Numbered from the stretch's first letter, positions 1 to 14,537 are shown. The stretch: 64,000 nt of DNA from Kurthia huakuii LAM0618 (GCF_000505545.1 NZ_AYTB01000002.1:224780-288779); one strand, 5' to 3'. Notes: generated by a model not told the origin, from the sequence alone. A program made the numbers and translations.

Positions 1-297
1 GCTGAAGGTGTAGCTAGCGGTGAATTTGATAAAGGAATTTTAATTTGTGGCACTGGTATCGGCATGTCTATCGCAGCGAACAAAGTAAAAGGCGTACGCT
101 GTGCATTAGTACATGACACATTCTCAGCGAAAGCAACTCGTTGTCATAATGACTCAAATGTTATCGCAATGGGCGAACGTGTTATCGGACCAGGTTTAGC
201 ATTAGACATCGTTGATATTTGGTTATCAACAGATTTTGAAGGCGGTCGTCACGAGCGTCGTGTTAGCAAAATTACTGAAATTGAAGCTGAAAACTAA
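1..297 (+). CDS. rpiB: ribose-5-phosphate isomerase B, C-terminal part (cut by window start)
   Basis: The reading frame is open from base 1, so only the C-terminal 98 residues are present. RpiB interconverts ribose 5-phosphate and ribulose 5-phosphate in the pentose phosphate pathway. The visible stretch carries the family's anion-binding loop CGTGIGMSIAANK, and downstream the segment ATRCHNDSNVIAMGERVIG that is typical of RpiB/LacAB proteins. In B. subtilis ywlF (rpiB) is followed by ywlG and glyA, and the same order is seen here with only a 12-base gap to the next start, so it is probably the front of an operon. The start lies outside the window. Confidence 0.93.
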   Translation, partial: AEGVASGEFDKGILICGTGIGMSIAANKVKGVRCALVHDTFSAKATRCHNDSNVIAMGERVIGPGLALDIVDIWLSTDFEGGRHERRVSKITEIEAEN

Positions 298-309
298 GAG
301 GTGACAAGC

Positions 310-867
310 ATGACTCTACAACAAATCGAAACTGAACTTCAAACTTTACTCGATGAATTTGTAGAACAGGCACCGCTTAAAAAAGGTCAACTGTTCGTCA
401 TCGGGTGTTCTACATCTGAAGTGAAAGGTGAAAAAATTGGTACGGCTGGTGGTATGGAAATTGCAGAAGCATTATTTAAACCACTCCAAGCCTTCGCTAA
501 CAAGCACGAGATTTACCTAGCTTTCCAAGGCTGTGAACATTTAAATCGCGCCATCACACTTGAGCGCGCGGCTGCGGAAAAATATGGCTATGAAGAGGTA
601 GCGGTCGTTCCTGTTCGCGAAGCAGGCGGTTCTATGTCAACGTACGCGTATCGTCATTTGGAAGATGCGGTTGTCGTTGAGGAAGTACAAGCACACGCTG
701 GCATTGATATTGGGCAAACGCTCATCGGTATGCATTTAAAACGCGTGGCTGTTCCGATTCGTACATCGATTCAAAAAATTGGCGAAGCGAATGTCACAGC
801 AGCGAAGACTCGCCCGAAATTAATCGGCGGCGAACGCGCAGTATATACGTTAGCAACATCTAAATAA
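310..867 (+). CDS. ywlG: TIGR01440/DUF436 family protein YwlG
   Basis: The 185-residue product matches the YwlG (DUF436, TIGR01440) family by overall sequence and by its place between rpiB and glyA. Recognisable stretches are FVIGCSTSEVKGEKIGTAG near residue 30 and FQGCEHLNRA near residue 75. The biochemical role of the family is not known to me. I chose ATG 310 because GAGGTG at 299-304 sits at good distance from it; GTG 301 in the same frame lies inside that binding site. It is probably co-transcribed with rpiB. Confidence 0.85.
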   Translation: MTLQQIETELQTLLDEFVEQAPLKKGQLFVIGCSTSEVKGEKIGTAGGMEIAEALFKPLQAFANKHEIYLAFQGCEHLNRAITLERAAAEKYGYEEVAVVPVREAGGSMSTYAYRHLEDAVVVEEVQAHAGIDIGQTLIGMHLKRVAVPIRTSIQKIGEANVTAAKTRPKLIGGERAVYTLATSK

Positions 868-909
868 GGTGTTCATATAAATCAAAAAGATTTTAGGGGG
901 AAAAGAGTA

Positions 910-2163
910 ATGGCAAAACTTGCAGCACAAGAAAATTTACAAGCACAAGATTCAGCAGTATTCGAAGCGATGGAAAAAGAGTTTGCGCGTCAACAAGCAA
1001 ACATCGAGTTAATCGCATCTGAAAACATCGTTTCAGAAGCGGTTATTGAAGCTCAAGGTTCAGTACTTACAAACAAATACGCAGAAGGTTATCCAGGTAA
1101 ACGTTACTATGGCGGCTGTGAATTTGTTGATGTCGTGGAAGATATTGCGCGCGATCGTGCAAAACAATTATTCGGTGCAGAACATGTAAACGTACAACCA
1201 CACTCTGGCGCACAAGCGAACATGGCTGTGTACTTCACTGTTTTAGAACCAGGCGATACAGTGCTTGGTATGAACCTTGCTCATGGTGGTCACTTAACAC
1301 ATGGTAGCCCAGTCAACTTCTCTGGCGTTCAATACAACTTCGTTGAATACGGTGTAACAAAAGATACGAACGTAATCGATTACGAAGATGTTCGTGCAAA
1401 AGCATTAGAACACAAACCAAAATTAATCGTTGCTGGCGCTAGTGCGTACCCTCGTCAAATCGACTTTGCGAAATTCCGTGAAATCGCTGATGAAGTTGGC
1501 GCATTATTCATGGTGGATATGGCACACATCGCTGGTCTTGTAGCAGCAGGTCTACATCCAAATCCAGTACCACATGCTGACTTCGTGACAACAACAACGC
1601 ATAAAACATTACGCGGTCCACGTGGTGGTATGATCTTAACTTCAGAAGAATGGGCTAAGAAAATTGATAAATCAATCTTCCCTGGTATTCAAGGTGGTCC
1701 ATTAATGCACGTAATCGCTGGTAAAGCAGTTGCTTTCGGTGAAGCATTACAACCTGAATTCAAAGCATACGCACAACAAGTAATTAACAATGCAAAAGTG
1801 CTTGGCGAATCATTGCAAGCTGAAGGCATCGACCTTGTTTCTGGCGGTACTGACAACCACTTACTTCTATTAGATGTACGTTCTTTAGGCTTAACTGGTA
1901 AAGTAGCGGAAGCATTACTTGATGAAGTAAATATTACGGCAAACAAAAATGGTATTCCGTATGACCCAGAAAAACCATTCGTAACTTCAGGCGTACGTAT
2001 CGGTACTCCAGCAATCACTTCTCGTGGCTTTGTTGAAGAAGATATGAAAGAAATTGCTGCATTAATCGCAGCCGTTCTTAAAAACCCAGAAGATGAAGCA
2101 GTAAAAGCAGATGCGCAAGCACGCGTAAAAGCATTAACTGATAAATACCCAATCTACGCTTAA
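910..2163 (+). CDS. glyA: serine hydroxymethyltransferase
   Basis: GlyA converts serine and tetrahydrofolate to glycine and 5,10-methylene-tetrahydrofolate, the main supply of one-carbon units; it is a cytoplasmic PLP enzyme. The 417-residue length is normal for the family. Near the front are [11 protein letters not shown] and [20 protein letters not shown], both hallmark segments; [14 protein letters not shown] holds the PLP-binding lysine, about residue 232. ATG 910 is preceded by AGGGGG at 895-900. It is followed by a terminator-like structure, so the rpiB-ywlG-glyA unit probably ends here. Confidence 0.98.
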   Translation: MAKLAAQENLQAQDSAVFEAMEKEFARQQANIELIASENIVSEAVIEAQGSVLTNKYAEGYPGKRYYGGCEFVDVVEDIARDRAKQLFGAEHVNVQPHSGAQANMAVYFTVLEPGDTVLGMNLAHGGHLTHGSPVNFSGVQYNFVEYGVTKDTNVIDYEDVRAKALEHKPKLIVAGASAYPRQIDFAKFREIADEVGALFMVDMAHIAGLVAAGLHPNPVPHADFVTTTTHKTLRGPRGGMILTSEEWAKKIDKSIFPGIQGGPLMHVIAGKAVAFGEALQPEFKAYAQQVINNAKVLGESLQAEGIDLVSGGTDNHLLLLDVRSLGLTGKVAEALLDEVNITANKNGIPYDPEKPFVTSGVRIGTPAITSRGFVEEDMKEIAALIAAVLKNPEDEAVKADAQARVKALTDKYPIYA

Positions 2164-2170
2164 TAATAAA

Positions 2171-2261
2171 AAGACTATGACTTCAATTAAAGTGACGTGC
2201 AATCGCATGTTTCTTTGACATGCGCTCCGATAGGGGATAGCAGTAGTCATAGTCTTTTTTT
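2171..2261 (+). terminator. long-stem terminator after glyA with a nested hairpin
   Basis: AAGACTATGACT (2171-2182) pairs perfectly with AGTCATAGTCTT (2245-2256), followed by a T run to 2261. The 62-base interior holds a second perfect hairpin, CGCATGT (2204-2210) with ACATGCG (2218-2224). A rho-independent terminator is the simple reading; the long structured interior is unusual. Confidence 0.7.
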
Positions 2262-2478
2262 GCACCGTTGTGTTTAATTATGTTTTTTAGTGAAATTATG
2301 AGAACAGGGTGTGCGCAAATATTCTAGGAAATGTAAGTTTCTTCTATTTAAATATGCAATCTTGTGAGAACTGTTTTTTGGTGAATTGTGTGAAGCAATA
2401 CAGCAACTTCAAAAAAAATAGGCGTATTCTCATAAAAAAGATTTTCCGCTTAAATGACATAAAAGAAAATGCTTTTTC

Positions 2479-2487
2479 TGCTATAAT
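2479..2487 (+). promoter_or_regulatory. extended -10 promoter for upp
   Basis: TGcTATAAT (TATAAT at 2482-2487) is a full extended -10 element, about 35 bases before the upp start. No good -35 box is seen at 16-18 bases upstream, which fits an extended -10 promoter. Apart from this and the glyA terminator nothing else is seen in 2164-2521. Confidence 0.6.
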
Positions 2488-2521
2488 AGATAAGATAATT
2501 ATTTATAGGGAGTGTTTCACA

Positions 2522-3151
2522 TTGGGTAAAGTATACGTTTTTGATCATCCATTAATTCAACACAAATTAACTTTCATTCGCGACAAAAATACAGGTACAA
2601 AAGAATTCCGCGAATTAGTAGACGAAGTCGCTACATTGATGGCTTTTGAAATTACGCGCGATATGCCACTTGAAGAAGTAGAAACAGAAACACCAGTTGT
2701 TACTGCTAAAACAAAAGTACTAGCTGGTAAGAAAATGGCCATCGTACCAATTCTACGTGCAGGCTTAGGTATGGTAGATGGTATGTTAAAACTAATTCCG
2801 GCTGCAAAAGTCGCTCATATTGGTTTATACCGCGACCCAGAAACATTACAACCAGTAGAATACTATGCAAAATTCCCAGCAGATATTGAAGAACGTGATT
2901 TCTACGTTGTTGACCCAATGTTAGCAACAGGTGGTTCTGCAATTGAAGCAATCAATTCACTTAAAAAACGCGGTGCTACAAGCATTAAATTTATGTGTCT
3001 AATCGCAGCTCCAGAAGGTGTAGAAGCATTACAAAAAGCGCACCCAGACGTTGATATTTACATCGCGGCAAAAGACGAAAAATTAAATGACCACGGCTAC
3101 ATCGTTCCAGGTTTAGGTGATGCAGGGGACCGTTTATTTGGTACAAAATAA
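2522..3151 (+). CDS. upp: uracil phosphoribosyltransferase
   Basis: Upp joins uracil and PRPP to make UMP in pyrimidine salvage. Starting at TTG 2522 gives 209 residues, the normal length, and an N-terminus [16 protein letters not shown] that matches the family. AGGGAG at 2508-2513 is the binding site. The reading frame is open well upstream (to 2309), but that extension has no similarity to Upp and overlaps the promoter. The PRPP-binding loop is [10 protein letters not shown] (about residues 128-137), and the C-terminal [17 protein letters not shown] is the uracil-binding end. It lies just before mnaA (18-base gap), as in B. subtilis order. Confidence 0.97.
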   Translation: MGKVYVFDHPLIQHKLTFIRDKNTGTKEFRELVDEVATLMAFEITRDMPLEEVETETPVVTAKTKVLAGKKMAIVPILRAGLGMVDGMLKLIPAAKVAHIGLYRDPETLQPVEYYAKFPADIEERDFYVVDPMLATGGSAIEAINSLKKRGATSIKFMCLIAAPEGVEALQKAHPDVDIYIAAKDEKLNDHGYIVPGLGDAGDRLFGTK

Positions 3152-3169
3152 TTTGAGGACGGTGTAGAA

Positions 3170-4276
3170 ATGTCGAAGTGGAAAGTCATGACAGTATTTG
3201 GGACGAGGCCAGAAGCGATTAAAATGGCGCCGCTCGTACTAGAGCTGAAAAAGCACGAAGAAATCGACACAATCGTGACGGTGACAGCACAGCATCGAGA
3301 AATGCTTGACCAAGTGCTTGAAACGTTTAAGATTACGCCTGATTACGATCTCAATATCATGAAAGCACGTCAAACGCTCATCGATGTCACAACGCGTGGC
3401 TTAGAAGGCTTGGATGCAATTATGAAAGAAGCTCGTCCAGACATCGTGCTTGTACATGGAGATACGTCGACGACATTTGTCGCAAGTCTTGCTGCATTTT
3501 ACAACCAAATTCCAATTGGTCATGTAGAGGCTGGACTTCGTACGGGCAATAAATATTCGCCATATCCTGAGGAGATGAATCGTCAGCTTACAGGTGTGAT
3601 GGCCGATATTCATTTTGCACCAACTGAACAAGCAAAACAAAATCTTCTTCGTGAGAATAAGCAAGAGGGCGCAATCGTCGTGACCGGGAATACCGCTATC
3701 GATGCCTTAAAGACAACGGTAGACGATTCGTATACGCATCCAATTTTAGATAAGATAGCAGGGGGGCGCATGATTTTATTAACGGCACATCGTCGTGAAA
3801 ATCTTGGCGAACCAATGCGTCATATTTTCGGTGCTATTAAACGCTTGCTACACGATCATGCAGATGTGGAAGTTGTGTACCCAATTCATATGAACCCTGT
3901 CGTGCGCGAAATCGCAAACGACGTGCTAGGGGGGGAGAGCAGGGTGCACCTAATCGAACCACTAGATGTGTTTGACTTCCATAACTTTGCTGCCAAATCC
4001 TTTATGATTATGACGGATTCTGGTGGCGTGCAAGAAGAGGCACCTTCGCTTGCGAAGCCGGTACTCGTGTTACGAGATACGACGGAACGGCCAGAAGGGA
4101 TCTCGGCGGGAACGCTGAAACTTGCGGGGACTAATGAGGAACAAATTTATCAATTAGCAACAGATTTGCTTACAGATGAGGCGGCTTATAAAAAAATGGC
4201 GCATGCGTCAAATCCATATGGTGATGGACACGCGTCAGAACGTATTGTAAAAGCGCTAATTACTTTCTTACAATAA
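3170..4276 (+). CDS. mnaA: UDP-N-acetylglucosamine 2-epimerase (non-hydrolysing)
   Basis: The enzyme interconverts UDP-GlcNAc and UDP-ManNAc; UDP-ManNAc is needed for the ManNAc of the wall teichoic acid linkage unit. The 368-residue length is typical. Motifs seen include GTRPEAIKMAPL at the front, VHGDTSTTF, HVEAGLRTG, TAHRRENLG and DSGGVQEEAPSL, all characteristic of the WecB/MnaA fold. GAGGACGG lies before ATG 3170. It sits 18 bases after upp and before the atp operon, as in B. subtilis. It fits the teichoic-acid genes found later in this window. Confidence 0.95.
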   Translation: MSKWKVMTVFGTRPEAIKMAPLVLELKKHEEIDTIVTVTAQHREMLDQVLETFKITPDYDLNIMKARQTLIDVTTRGLEGLDAIMKEARPDIVLVHGDTSTTFVASLAAFYNQIPIGHVEAGLRTGNKYSPYPEEMNRQLTGVMADIHFAPTEQAKQNLLRENKQEGAIVVTGNTAIDALKTTVDDSYTHPILDKIAGGRMILLTAHRRENLGEPMRHIFGAIKRLLHDHADVEVVYPIHMNPVVREIANDVLGGESRVHLIEPLDVFDFHNFAAKSFMIMTDSGGVQEEAPSLAKPVLVLRDTTERPEGISAGTLKLAGTNEEQIYQLATDLLTDEAAYKKMAHASNPYGDGHASERIVKALITFLQ

Positions 4277-4438
4277 TAGTTAGTGAAAAGGACTGTACGT
4301 TCTCTCTTTTCAATGTATCGAAAAAGCTCGTTCATGTGTTTCGAAAACGTTGACATAACAACGTTTCTCAAATTTTACACAAATTTGTCAACAAATCGAC
4401 AAAAGTTATTTGCTTGTGAAGTTTTTCACTCTAAGCAA

Positions 4439-4467
4439 TTGACATGAAATATTCACTATTGTATGCT
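4439..4467 (+). promoter_or_regulatory. sigma-A promoter for the atp operon
   Basis: TTGACA (4439-4444), a 17-base spacer and TATGCT (4462-4467) form a near-consensus promoter about 295 bases before atpI. It is the best promoter in the mnaA-atpI gap and would give a leader of nearly 290 bases. Confidence 0.75.
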
Positions 4468-4761
4468 AACAAAGGGTTAAAATTGGTTAAGCTTATTATG
4501 CCTCTACTATAACTTTTATTAGAAAAGGCGCCAATATGTGGGAATGCATATTTTTGAGTAAAAAATACGATTATTCGCATATTTATTGGCGTTTCTTTAG
4601 ACGATTTAGGAATGTAAAGGGTTTCGTAAAAAGCTTATCTCTCACATATAGGGAGCTTGTATCCCTCCCGCATTTGTAGTTTAACGCTACTTATCCGGTA
4701 ATTACCGGTGGTCAGCTAGTACTTCCATCATTCGAAAAAAGATTCAGGAGATTAAAGGCCA
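4468..4761 (+). other. untranslated leader of the atp operon with several inverted repeats
   Basis: The stretch between the promoter and atpI holds no credible gene. It carries CGCCAATA (4529-4536) paired with TATTGGCG (4584-4591), the latter followed by TTTCTTT; a GGGAG/CTCCC pair near 4650-4669; and a CCGGTAATTACCGG palindrome near 4695-4710. Upstream, at 4345-4366, AAACGTT and AACGTTT flank a short spacer. These could fold into an RNA leader; I know of no named riboswitch that it matches. Confidence 0.4.
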
Positions 4762-5133
4762 ATGGTAGAAATGCATCTCATTTATAGAAGGATTAAAAAG
4801 TATATTCTTTTGTTTCTTCTCGTATGCGCGTTAGGCTGGGGTTTTACGACATATCAACAAGTATTCGCTGGTCTCGCATTAGGTGCGCTTTGCGGTCTAT
4901 TTAATTTTTGGAATCTGATCCGGAAAATGGAAAGCTTTGGTCGTAAAGTAGAAAAGGGTCAAAAAGTTCGTTCTTTAGGAACCCTTATTCGCTTCGCTTC
5001 TGCTGTGTTAGGTGTTGCGCTTGCGCTCACATATCCGCAGTACATTAGTGTTGGCGGCACGATCATTGGATTAATGATTCCGTACGTTCTGCTTTTAGTG
5101 GACAGGATCGTATTTCACTTAAAAAACCAATAA
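4762..5133 (+). CDS. atpI: ATP synthase assembly/accessory protein I
   Basis: AtpI is a small membrane protein encoded at the head of F1Fo operons; in other bacteria it helps c-ring assembly or Mg2+ supply. The 123-residue product has several hydrophobic spans (about residues 15-30, 34-50, 75-93 and 97-115) and a family-typical VFAGLALGALCGLFNFWNL. CAGGAG at 4745-4750 precedes ATG 4762; ATG 4771 is an alternative start in frame. It is the first gene of the operon. Confidence 0.88.
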   Translation: MVEMHLIYRRIKKYILLFLLVCALGWGFTTYQQVFAGLALGALCGLFNFWNLIRKMESFGRKVEKGQKVRSLGTLIRFASAVLGVALALTYPQYISVGGTIIGLMIPYVLLLVDRIVFHLKNQ

Positions 5134-5883
<750 letters not shown>

Positions 5884-5898
5884 TATAAAATTGTCTAG

Positions 5899-6180
<282 letters not shown>

Positions 6181-6196
6181 TTTCTATTACGATAAA

Positions 6197-6221
6197 AATG
6201 GCGAAGTATAGCTTCGCCATT
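6197..6221 (+). terminator. perfect 10-bp hairpin between atpE and atpF
   Basis: AATGGCGAAG (6197-6206) and CTTCGCCATT (6212-6221) pair with a five-base loop. What follows (CCTTTATGTTTT) is a poor T tract, so a partial terminator or a 3' stabilising hairpin for the atpI-B-E part of the message is more likely than a full stop. The atpE-atpF gap of 207 bases is wide for this operon; no clear internal promoter is seen. Confidence 0.6.
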
Positions 6222-6387
6222 CCTTTATGTTTTACAAATAACCTGCTAAGCTACAAGGTTTCTAGCGATAGTTTAAGCGTAGCTTATTGATTTAACTATT
6301 AGTAGAACAGTGTGTTTTACTTTTTATAAGTAAGATTTGTGTGAGTAACAATGAATTTTATAAGCTCTTGAAGGGAGTGAAACAATC

Positions 6388-6912
6388 GTGTTTCTAGATC
6401 ATCTAGTACTAGGAGCTGCCGGACACCAAGGTGTGAACTGGGGTGACATCGCGTTCACTTTAATCATGTTCATTATCTTAATGGCAATCCTGAAAAAAGT
6501 AGCATGGGGTCCTTTAATGGGTATCATGCAAAAACGTGAAGAACAAGTCGCAAACGATTTAGACGAAGCTGCAAAGAATCGTCAAGAATCTCAACAACTT
6601 TTAGAAGAACAACGTAGCCTTTTAAACAAATCTCAAAACGAAGCACAAGCGATTGTTGAAAACGCTAAGAAACAAGCTGAAATGCAAAAAGAAGAGATTG
6701 TTTCTGCAGCTAAAAATGAAGCTGTGCGTTTACAAGAATCTGCTAAACGTGATATCGAAGCAGAACGTGAAAAAGCTATCGCTGCAGTACGCGAAGAAGT
6801 GGTATCACTTTCAGTACTTGCTGCTTCTAAAGTTCTTTCTAAAGAAGTATCTGAACAAGATAATCGTGCTCTTATCGAAGAAACGATTGCGAAGGCAGGG
6901 GAAGCTCGATGA
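6388..6912 (+). CDS. atpF: ATP synthase Fo subunit b
   Basis: Subunit b is the peripheral stalk that ties Fo to F1. The 174-residue product has one membrane span near residues 14-36 ([15 protein letters not shown]) and then a long charged, Ala/Glu/Lys-rich coiled coil typical of b subunits. GTG 6388 is chosen because GAAGGGAG lies just upstream and [12 protein letters not shown] matches Bacillus b subunits. The end overlaps the atpH start by four bases (ATGA), pointing to translational coupling. Confidence 0.95.
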   Translation: MFLDHLVLGAAGHQGVNWGDIAFTLIMFIILMAILKKVAWGPLMGIMQKREEQVANDLDEAAKNRQESQQLLEEQRSLLNKSQNEAQAIVENAKKQAEMQKEEIVSAAKNEAVRLQESAKRDIEAEREKAIAAVREEVVSLSVLAASKVLSKEVSEQDNRALIEETIAKAGEAR

Positions 6913-7445
6913 GTCAATCACCAGCAGCTAAACGCTATGCCGAAGCACTTTTTCAGTTAGCGAACTCTACGAATTCTGTTGCAGCAGTTACTGCTGACGT
7001 AACAGAAATCAAAAAAGTTTTAGGCGAAAATAAAGAACTTATGATTCTTTTAGATTCTCCTAAAATCCCAACTACACAAAAGCGTCAACTGTTTGATACA
7101 GTTTTCGCTGGTGCAGAACAAATCGTGCTTAACGCACTTAAAGTAATCCTTGATAAGGGTCGTATCCATGAGTTACCAGCAATCATTAGCGAGTACATGA
7201 CACTTGCTTACAATGCATCTGGTGCTGCGGAAGCTGTTGTTTATTCAACAACTACCCTATCAGAAGATGAACTTAACCGTATTTCAACTACTTTTGCGAA
7301 AAAAGTTGGTAAAAATACGCTTCATATTACAAACGTAATTGAACCATCATTACTTGGTGGTATCAAAGTACAAGTCGGCAATTTAATTTATGACAGCACT
7401 ATTGCTACTAAATTAGAAGGCTTAAAACGAACATTAATCGGTTAA
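6909..7445 (+). CDS. atpH: ATP synthase F1 subunit delta
   Basis: Delta links the top of F1 to the b stalk. The 178-residue product starts [18 protein letters not shown], the characteristic N-terminal helix, and ends with the conserved [20 protein letters not shown]. It overlaps atpF by four bases and is followed by atpA after 29 bases. Confidence 0.95.
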   Translation: MSQSPAAKRYAEALFQLANSTNSVAAVTADVTEIKKVLGENKELMILLDSPKIPTTQKRQLFDTVFAGAEQIVLNALKVILDKGRIHELPAIISEYMTLAYNASGAAEAVVYSTTTLSEDELNRISTTFAKKVGKNTLHITNVIEPSLLGGIKVQVGNLIYDSTIATKLEGLKRTLIG

Positions 7446-7462
7446 TCCGAAAACAATTTTGA

Positions 7463-8995
<1,533 letters not shown>

Positions 8996-9024
8996 TCTTT
9001 CTTGTGACTAACTTAAAATAATAA

Positions 9025-9894
<870 letters not shown>

Positions 9895-9921
9895 GCTTTC
9901 ACCTTGCATTGATCCCTGTAG

Positions 9922-11370
<1,449 letters not shown>

Positions 11371-11383
11371 TCAAAGGGACTAG

Positions 11384-11803
<420 letters not shown>

Positions 11804-11822
11804 GCTCTGTGCTTACTATATA

Positions 11823-11861
11823 AAACGAGTAGATTTCCGGCCGGGATCTACTCGTTTTTTT
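11823..11861 (+). terminator. atp operon terminator
   Basis: AAACGAGTAGAT (11823-11834) pairs perfectly with ATCTACTCGTTT (11846-11857); a T run reaches 11861. It is the expected end of the atp transcript. Confidence 0.92.
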
Positions 11862-12310
11862 AATTGCAAAGATACGGCGATTTTAGCGGATATGCATAGC
11901 TCTAAAAAGCCATATTGAAAAAGGATGGTCGCTGTTGACTCATATGGCAAGTCATTGTTTTGGACGCTGTTAGCCAGACACGATTACGCGATACGGACGT
12001 AAAGAGCTAAGCTATGATAACGTCAAAGCTGTCGTGTTAAACGTGCATATAAATAAGAAGAAAGCCTATTTTTCTAAGTAAACAGTCTTAAACATCGACT
12101 CATTAAGAATGCTGAAAATGAATTATATCGAACAACCCTTTTCAGTAAATAATGAAATTCTATTTATGTATGAAAATGGATAGTATGAAAAAATTTCTCG
12201 TTTCACTTTTTCTGAAAAGAAAGTGGCGTAATATTGTTATCTATGCGAGCCTTTCCGTCGAAAAATCGACACAAATAAACTAGAATATAATAATAGAAGA
12301 AACACCAAAA
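11862..12310. other. 449-base stretch with no recognisable gene
   Basis: Between the atp terminator and the next hairpin I see no gene I can name. Two short open stretches are present: one at about 11924-12001 (ATG 11924, encoding VDSYGKSLFWTLLARHDY-like sequence) and one at 11974-12081 in another frame (ending VVLNVHINKKKAYFSK). They overlap, lack good binding sites and may be pieces of a decayed gene. Confidence 0.35.
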
Positions 12311-12359
12311 AAACTCGACTAAGTCTTAAGGCGGAAGTAGTCGAGTTTCTATATTTTTT
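12311..12359. terminator. hairpin before ywzB
   Basis: AAACTCGACTA (12311-12321) pairs perfectly with TAGTCGAGTTT (12338-12348). A T-rich tail follows on the plus strand (CTATATTTTTT), and an even cleaner T run exists on the minus strand. It could be a bidirectional terminator or an attenuator in the ywzB leader. Confidence 0.5.
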
Positions 12360-12395
12360 AAATAGGTATTCGTAATGAAAGGAAGGTTAATTTTA

Positions 12396-12644
12396 ATGGG
12401 TGAAGTGTCTACATTGATTGGGCAAAACGCACTGTTTAGTTTATTGTCACATATCTTTTTTATGGGAATCACATTTTATGGATTGCAAAGTTTAATGTAT
12501 AGCCAAATTTTTAAAAAAAATCATGTTTTCCAAACGCAACTTATTTTAGTATTACTTAGTATTGCAATTGGAGGGGCGGCATCGAGGGTTTTCCTGGAAT
12601 TTACAGGGTGGGCTAGACAACTAAGTTATTTATTTTCTTCGTAA
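12396..12644 (+). CDS. ywzB: DUF1146 family membrane protein YwzB
   Basis: The 82-residue product has two hydrophobic spans (around residues 10-32 and 48-65) and the family-typical VFQTQLILVLLSIAIGGAAS and a C-terminal ARQLSYLF. YwzB lies between atpC and murA in Bacillus and does so here. ATG 12396 is favoured over ATG 12375 because GGAAGG (12381-12386) lies nine bases before it. Its function is not established to my knowledge. Confidence 0.8.
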   Translation: MGEVSTLIGQNALFSLLSHIFFMGITFYGLQSLMYSQIFKKNHVFQTQLILVLLSIAIGGAASRVFLEFTGWARQLSYLFSS

Positions 12645-12825
12645 TTTTTTGCGTTCTTATAATAGAAATCCACGTGAAAAATTTTTTCATCCCAGATAAA
12701 TGAGTATTGTTAATAGGACGTGAATAATTTACTATTTCCCAGGGAATAATATGATGGAAGTAGGCATGCGTAATAGATTTATGTTAAAATTTATTATGGC
12801 TAATTGAATTTAGTGTTTTGGATGC

Positions 12826-12854
12826 TTGTCAATCCTTAGAAAACCATGTATTAT
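12826..12854 (+). promoter_or_regulatory. sigma-A promoter for murA
   Basis: TTGTCA (12826-12831), a 17-base spacer and TATTAT (12849-12854) lie about 100 bases before murA. Nothing else of note is seen in the 312-base ywzB-murA gap. Confidence 0.6.
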
Positions 12855-12956
12855 TATATGTGTTTTGCTACTAATAATTGACAACAGACATTAATAATTA
12901 ACAATGAATAGATGATGAAAATTTTTTTGATATAAATACATTCGGAGGGACAAAAA

Positions 12957-14264
12957 GTGGAAAAAATCGTTGTAAAAGGCGGCAATGTTTTAAACGGTAC
13001 AGTACGAGTAGAAGGCGCTAAAAACGCTGTACTACCAGTGCTTGCTGCAACATTACTGGCATCAGAAGGACAAAACGTAATCAAAAATGTACCAAACTTA
13101 TCAGACGTGTATACAATCGATGAAGTGTTAAAAAGTTTAAATGCAGATTTAACATACGATCCAAAAACAAATATCGTCAATATCGATGCATCACGCGACA
13201 TTAACTCGGAGGCACAATTTGAGTTTGTGCGCAAAATGCGTGCGTCAATCCTAGTAATGGGTCCACTATTAGCTCGTAACGGCTTTGCTCGCGTAGCAAT
13301 GCCAGGCGGCTGTGCAATTGGCTCTCGTCCAATCGACATCCACTTAAAAGGCTTCGAACAAATGGGCGCAACGATTACAATGGGACATGGCTATGTAGAA
13401 GCAACTACAGATGGTCGTTTAAAAGGCGCTAAAATCTATATGGATTTCCCTTCAGTTGGCGCAACTGAAAACTTAATGACAGCAGCAGCGCTGGCAGAAG
13501 GTACAACAGTCATTGAAAATGCAGCGCGCGAACCAGAAATCGTCGACCTTGCAAACTTTATCAATGAAATGGGTGGTAAAGTAGTCGGTGCAGGTACAGA
13601 TAAAATTCGTATCGAAGGTGTAGAAACATTATACGGTACAACACATAGCATCATTCCTGACCGTATTGAAGCTGGTACATTCATGGTAGCAGCAGCAATC
13701 ACAGGTGGCGATGTGATCGTTGAAAATGCAGAAGTTGAGCATATGACAGCTTTAGTAGCGAAAATGCGTGAAATGGGCGTTGAAATTATAGAACTTGAAG
13801 ATGGTGGCGTTCGCGTTCGCGCAACACATCCATTAAAAGCGACAGATGTAAAAACAATCCCACATCCAGGTTTCCCAACAGATATGCAATCGCAAATGAT
13901 GTCATTAATGTTAGTGGCGCAAGGCAGCAGCATGGTAACAGAAACAGTATTCGAAAATCGTTTCATGCACGTTGAAGAATTCCGTCGTATGAATGCAAAT
14001 GCAAAAATCGATGGTCGTTCAGTTGTCATTGAAGGTCCTACGCAATTACAAGGCGCAGAAGTAGCAGCAACTGACTTACGTGCAGCAGCGGCTCTTATCC
14101 TTGCAGGTCTTGTAGCAGAGGGTGTAACACGCGTTTCTGAATTAAAACACTTAGATCGTGGTTATGTAGATTTCCACGGCAAATTAAAAGCATTAGGTGC
14201 AGATATTGAACGTATCGACACTGAAACAGAAACAACAGACGCAAAAGAACTTCAAAAGGCTTAG
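12957..14264 (+). CDS. murA: UDP-N-acetylglucosamine 1-carboxyvinyltransferase
   Basis: MurA transfers enolpyruvate from PEP to UDP-GlcNAc, the first committed step of peptidoglycan synthesis. The 435-residue product shows the phosphomycin-target cysteine in [11 protein letters not shown] (about residue 119), the N-terminal [22 protein letters not shown], and [20 protein letters not shown] at the C-terminus. GTG 12957 follows CGGAGGGA. By position (after the atp genes and ywzB, before mbl) it corresponds to murAA of B. subtilis. Confidence 0.97.
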   Translation: MEKIVVKGGNVLNGTVRVEGAKNAVLPVLAATLLASEGQNVIKNVPNLSDVYTIDEVLKSLNADLTYDPKTNIVNIDASRDINSEAQFEFVRKMRASILVMGPLLARNGFARVAMPGGCAIGSRPIDIHLKGFEQMGATITMGHGYVEATTDGRLKGAKIYMDFPSVGATENLMTAAALAEGTTVIENAAREPEIVDLANFINEMGGKVVGAGTDKIRIEGVETLYGTTHSIIPDRIEAGTFMVAAAITGGDVIVENAEVEHMTALVAKMREMGVEIIELEDGGVRVRATHPLKATDVKTIPHPGFPTDMQSQMMSLMLVAQGSSMVTETVFENRFMHVEEFRRMNANAKIDGRSVVIEGPTQLQGAEVAATDLRAAAALILAGLVAEGVTRVSELKHLDRGYVDFHGKLKALGADIERIDTETETTDAKELQKA

Positions 14265-14308
14265 TATTGCTATTATTTGATTTTATTTTAATGGTCTGAG
14301 AAGGATTG

Positions 14309-14340
14309 AAAGAGAGTAGGGTTATTCCTGCTCTCTTTTT
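14309..14340 (+). terminator. murA terminator
   Basis: AAAGAGAGTAGG (14309-14320) pairs with CCTGCTCTCTTT (14327-14338) with one T-G wobble, followed by T residues. It separates murA from mbl. Confidence 0.85.
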
Positions 14341-14447
14341 CATATGGCTTAAGTCTTGAGAGGTGTACCTACACATAATATGAGGGGGATATATTAGGGC
14401 TAATGCCTTATTGTAGTGTGATCGTTTTCGTAGAGAAGGCTCACAAA

Positions 14448-14537
14448 TTTCACTAAATATACTCTATATTCGTCTTTATTTCCTATGTTACACTTAAAGA
14501 AGGTACATATGAAATTTACGCTTTTTTCACTAAATAT
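14448..14537 (+). repeat. 13-base direct repeat upstream of mbl
   Basis: TTTCACTAAATAT occurs exactly at 14448-14460 and again at 14525-14537, each followed by a TCTA/CTATAT-like sequence. They flank the region where the mbl promoter should be. Repeated promoter or regulator-binding sites are possible. No sporulation gene is present in the 308-base murA-mbl gap. Confidence 0.45.

Noticed and set aside
2309..2521. N-terminal extension of the upp reading frame
   Set aside because: The extension overlaps the promoter, has no resemblance to Upp, and TTG 2522 gives exactly the usual 209 residues with a proper binding site.
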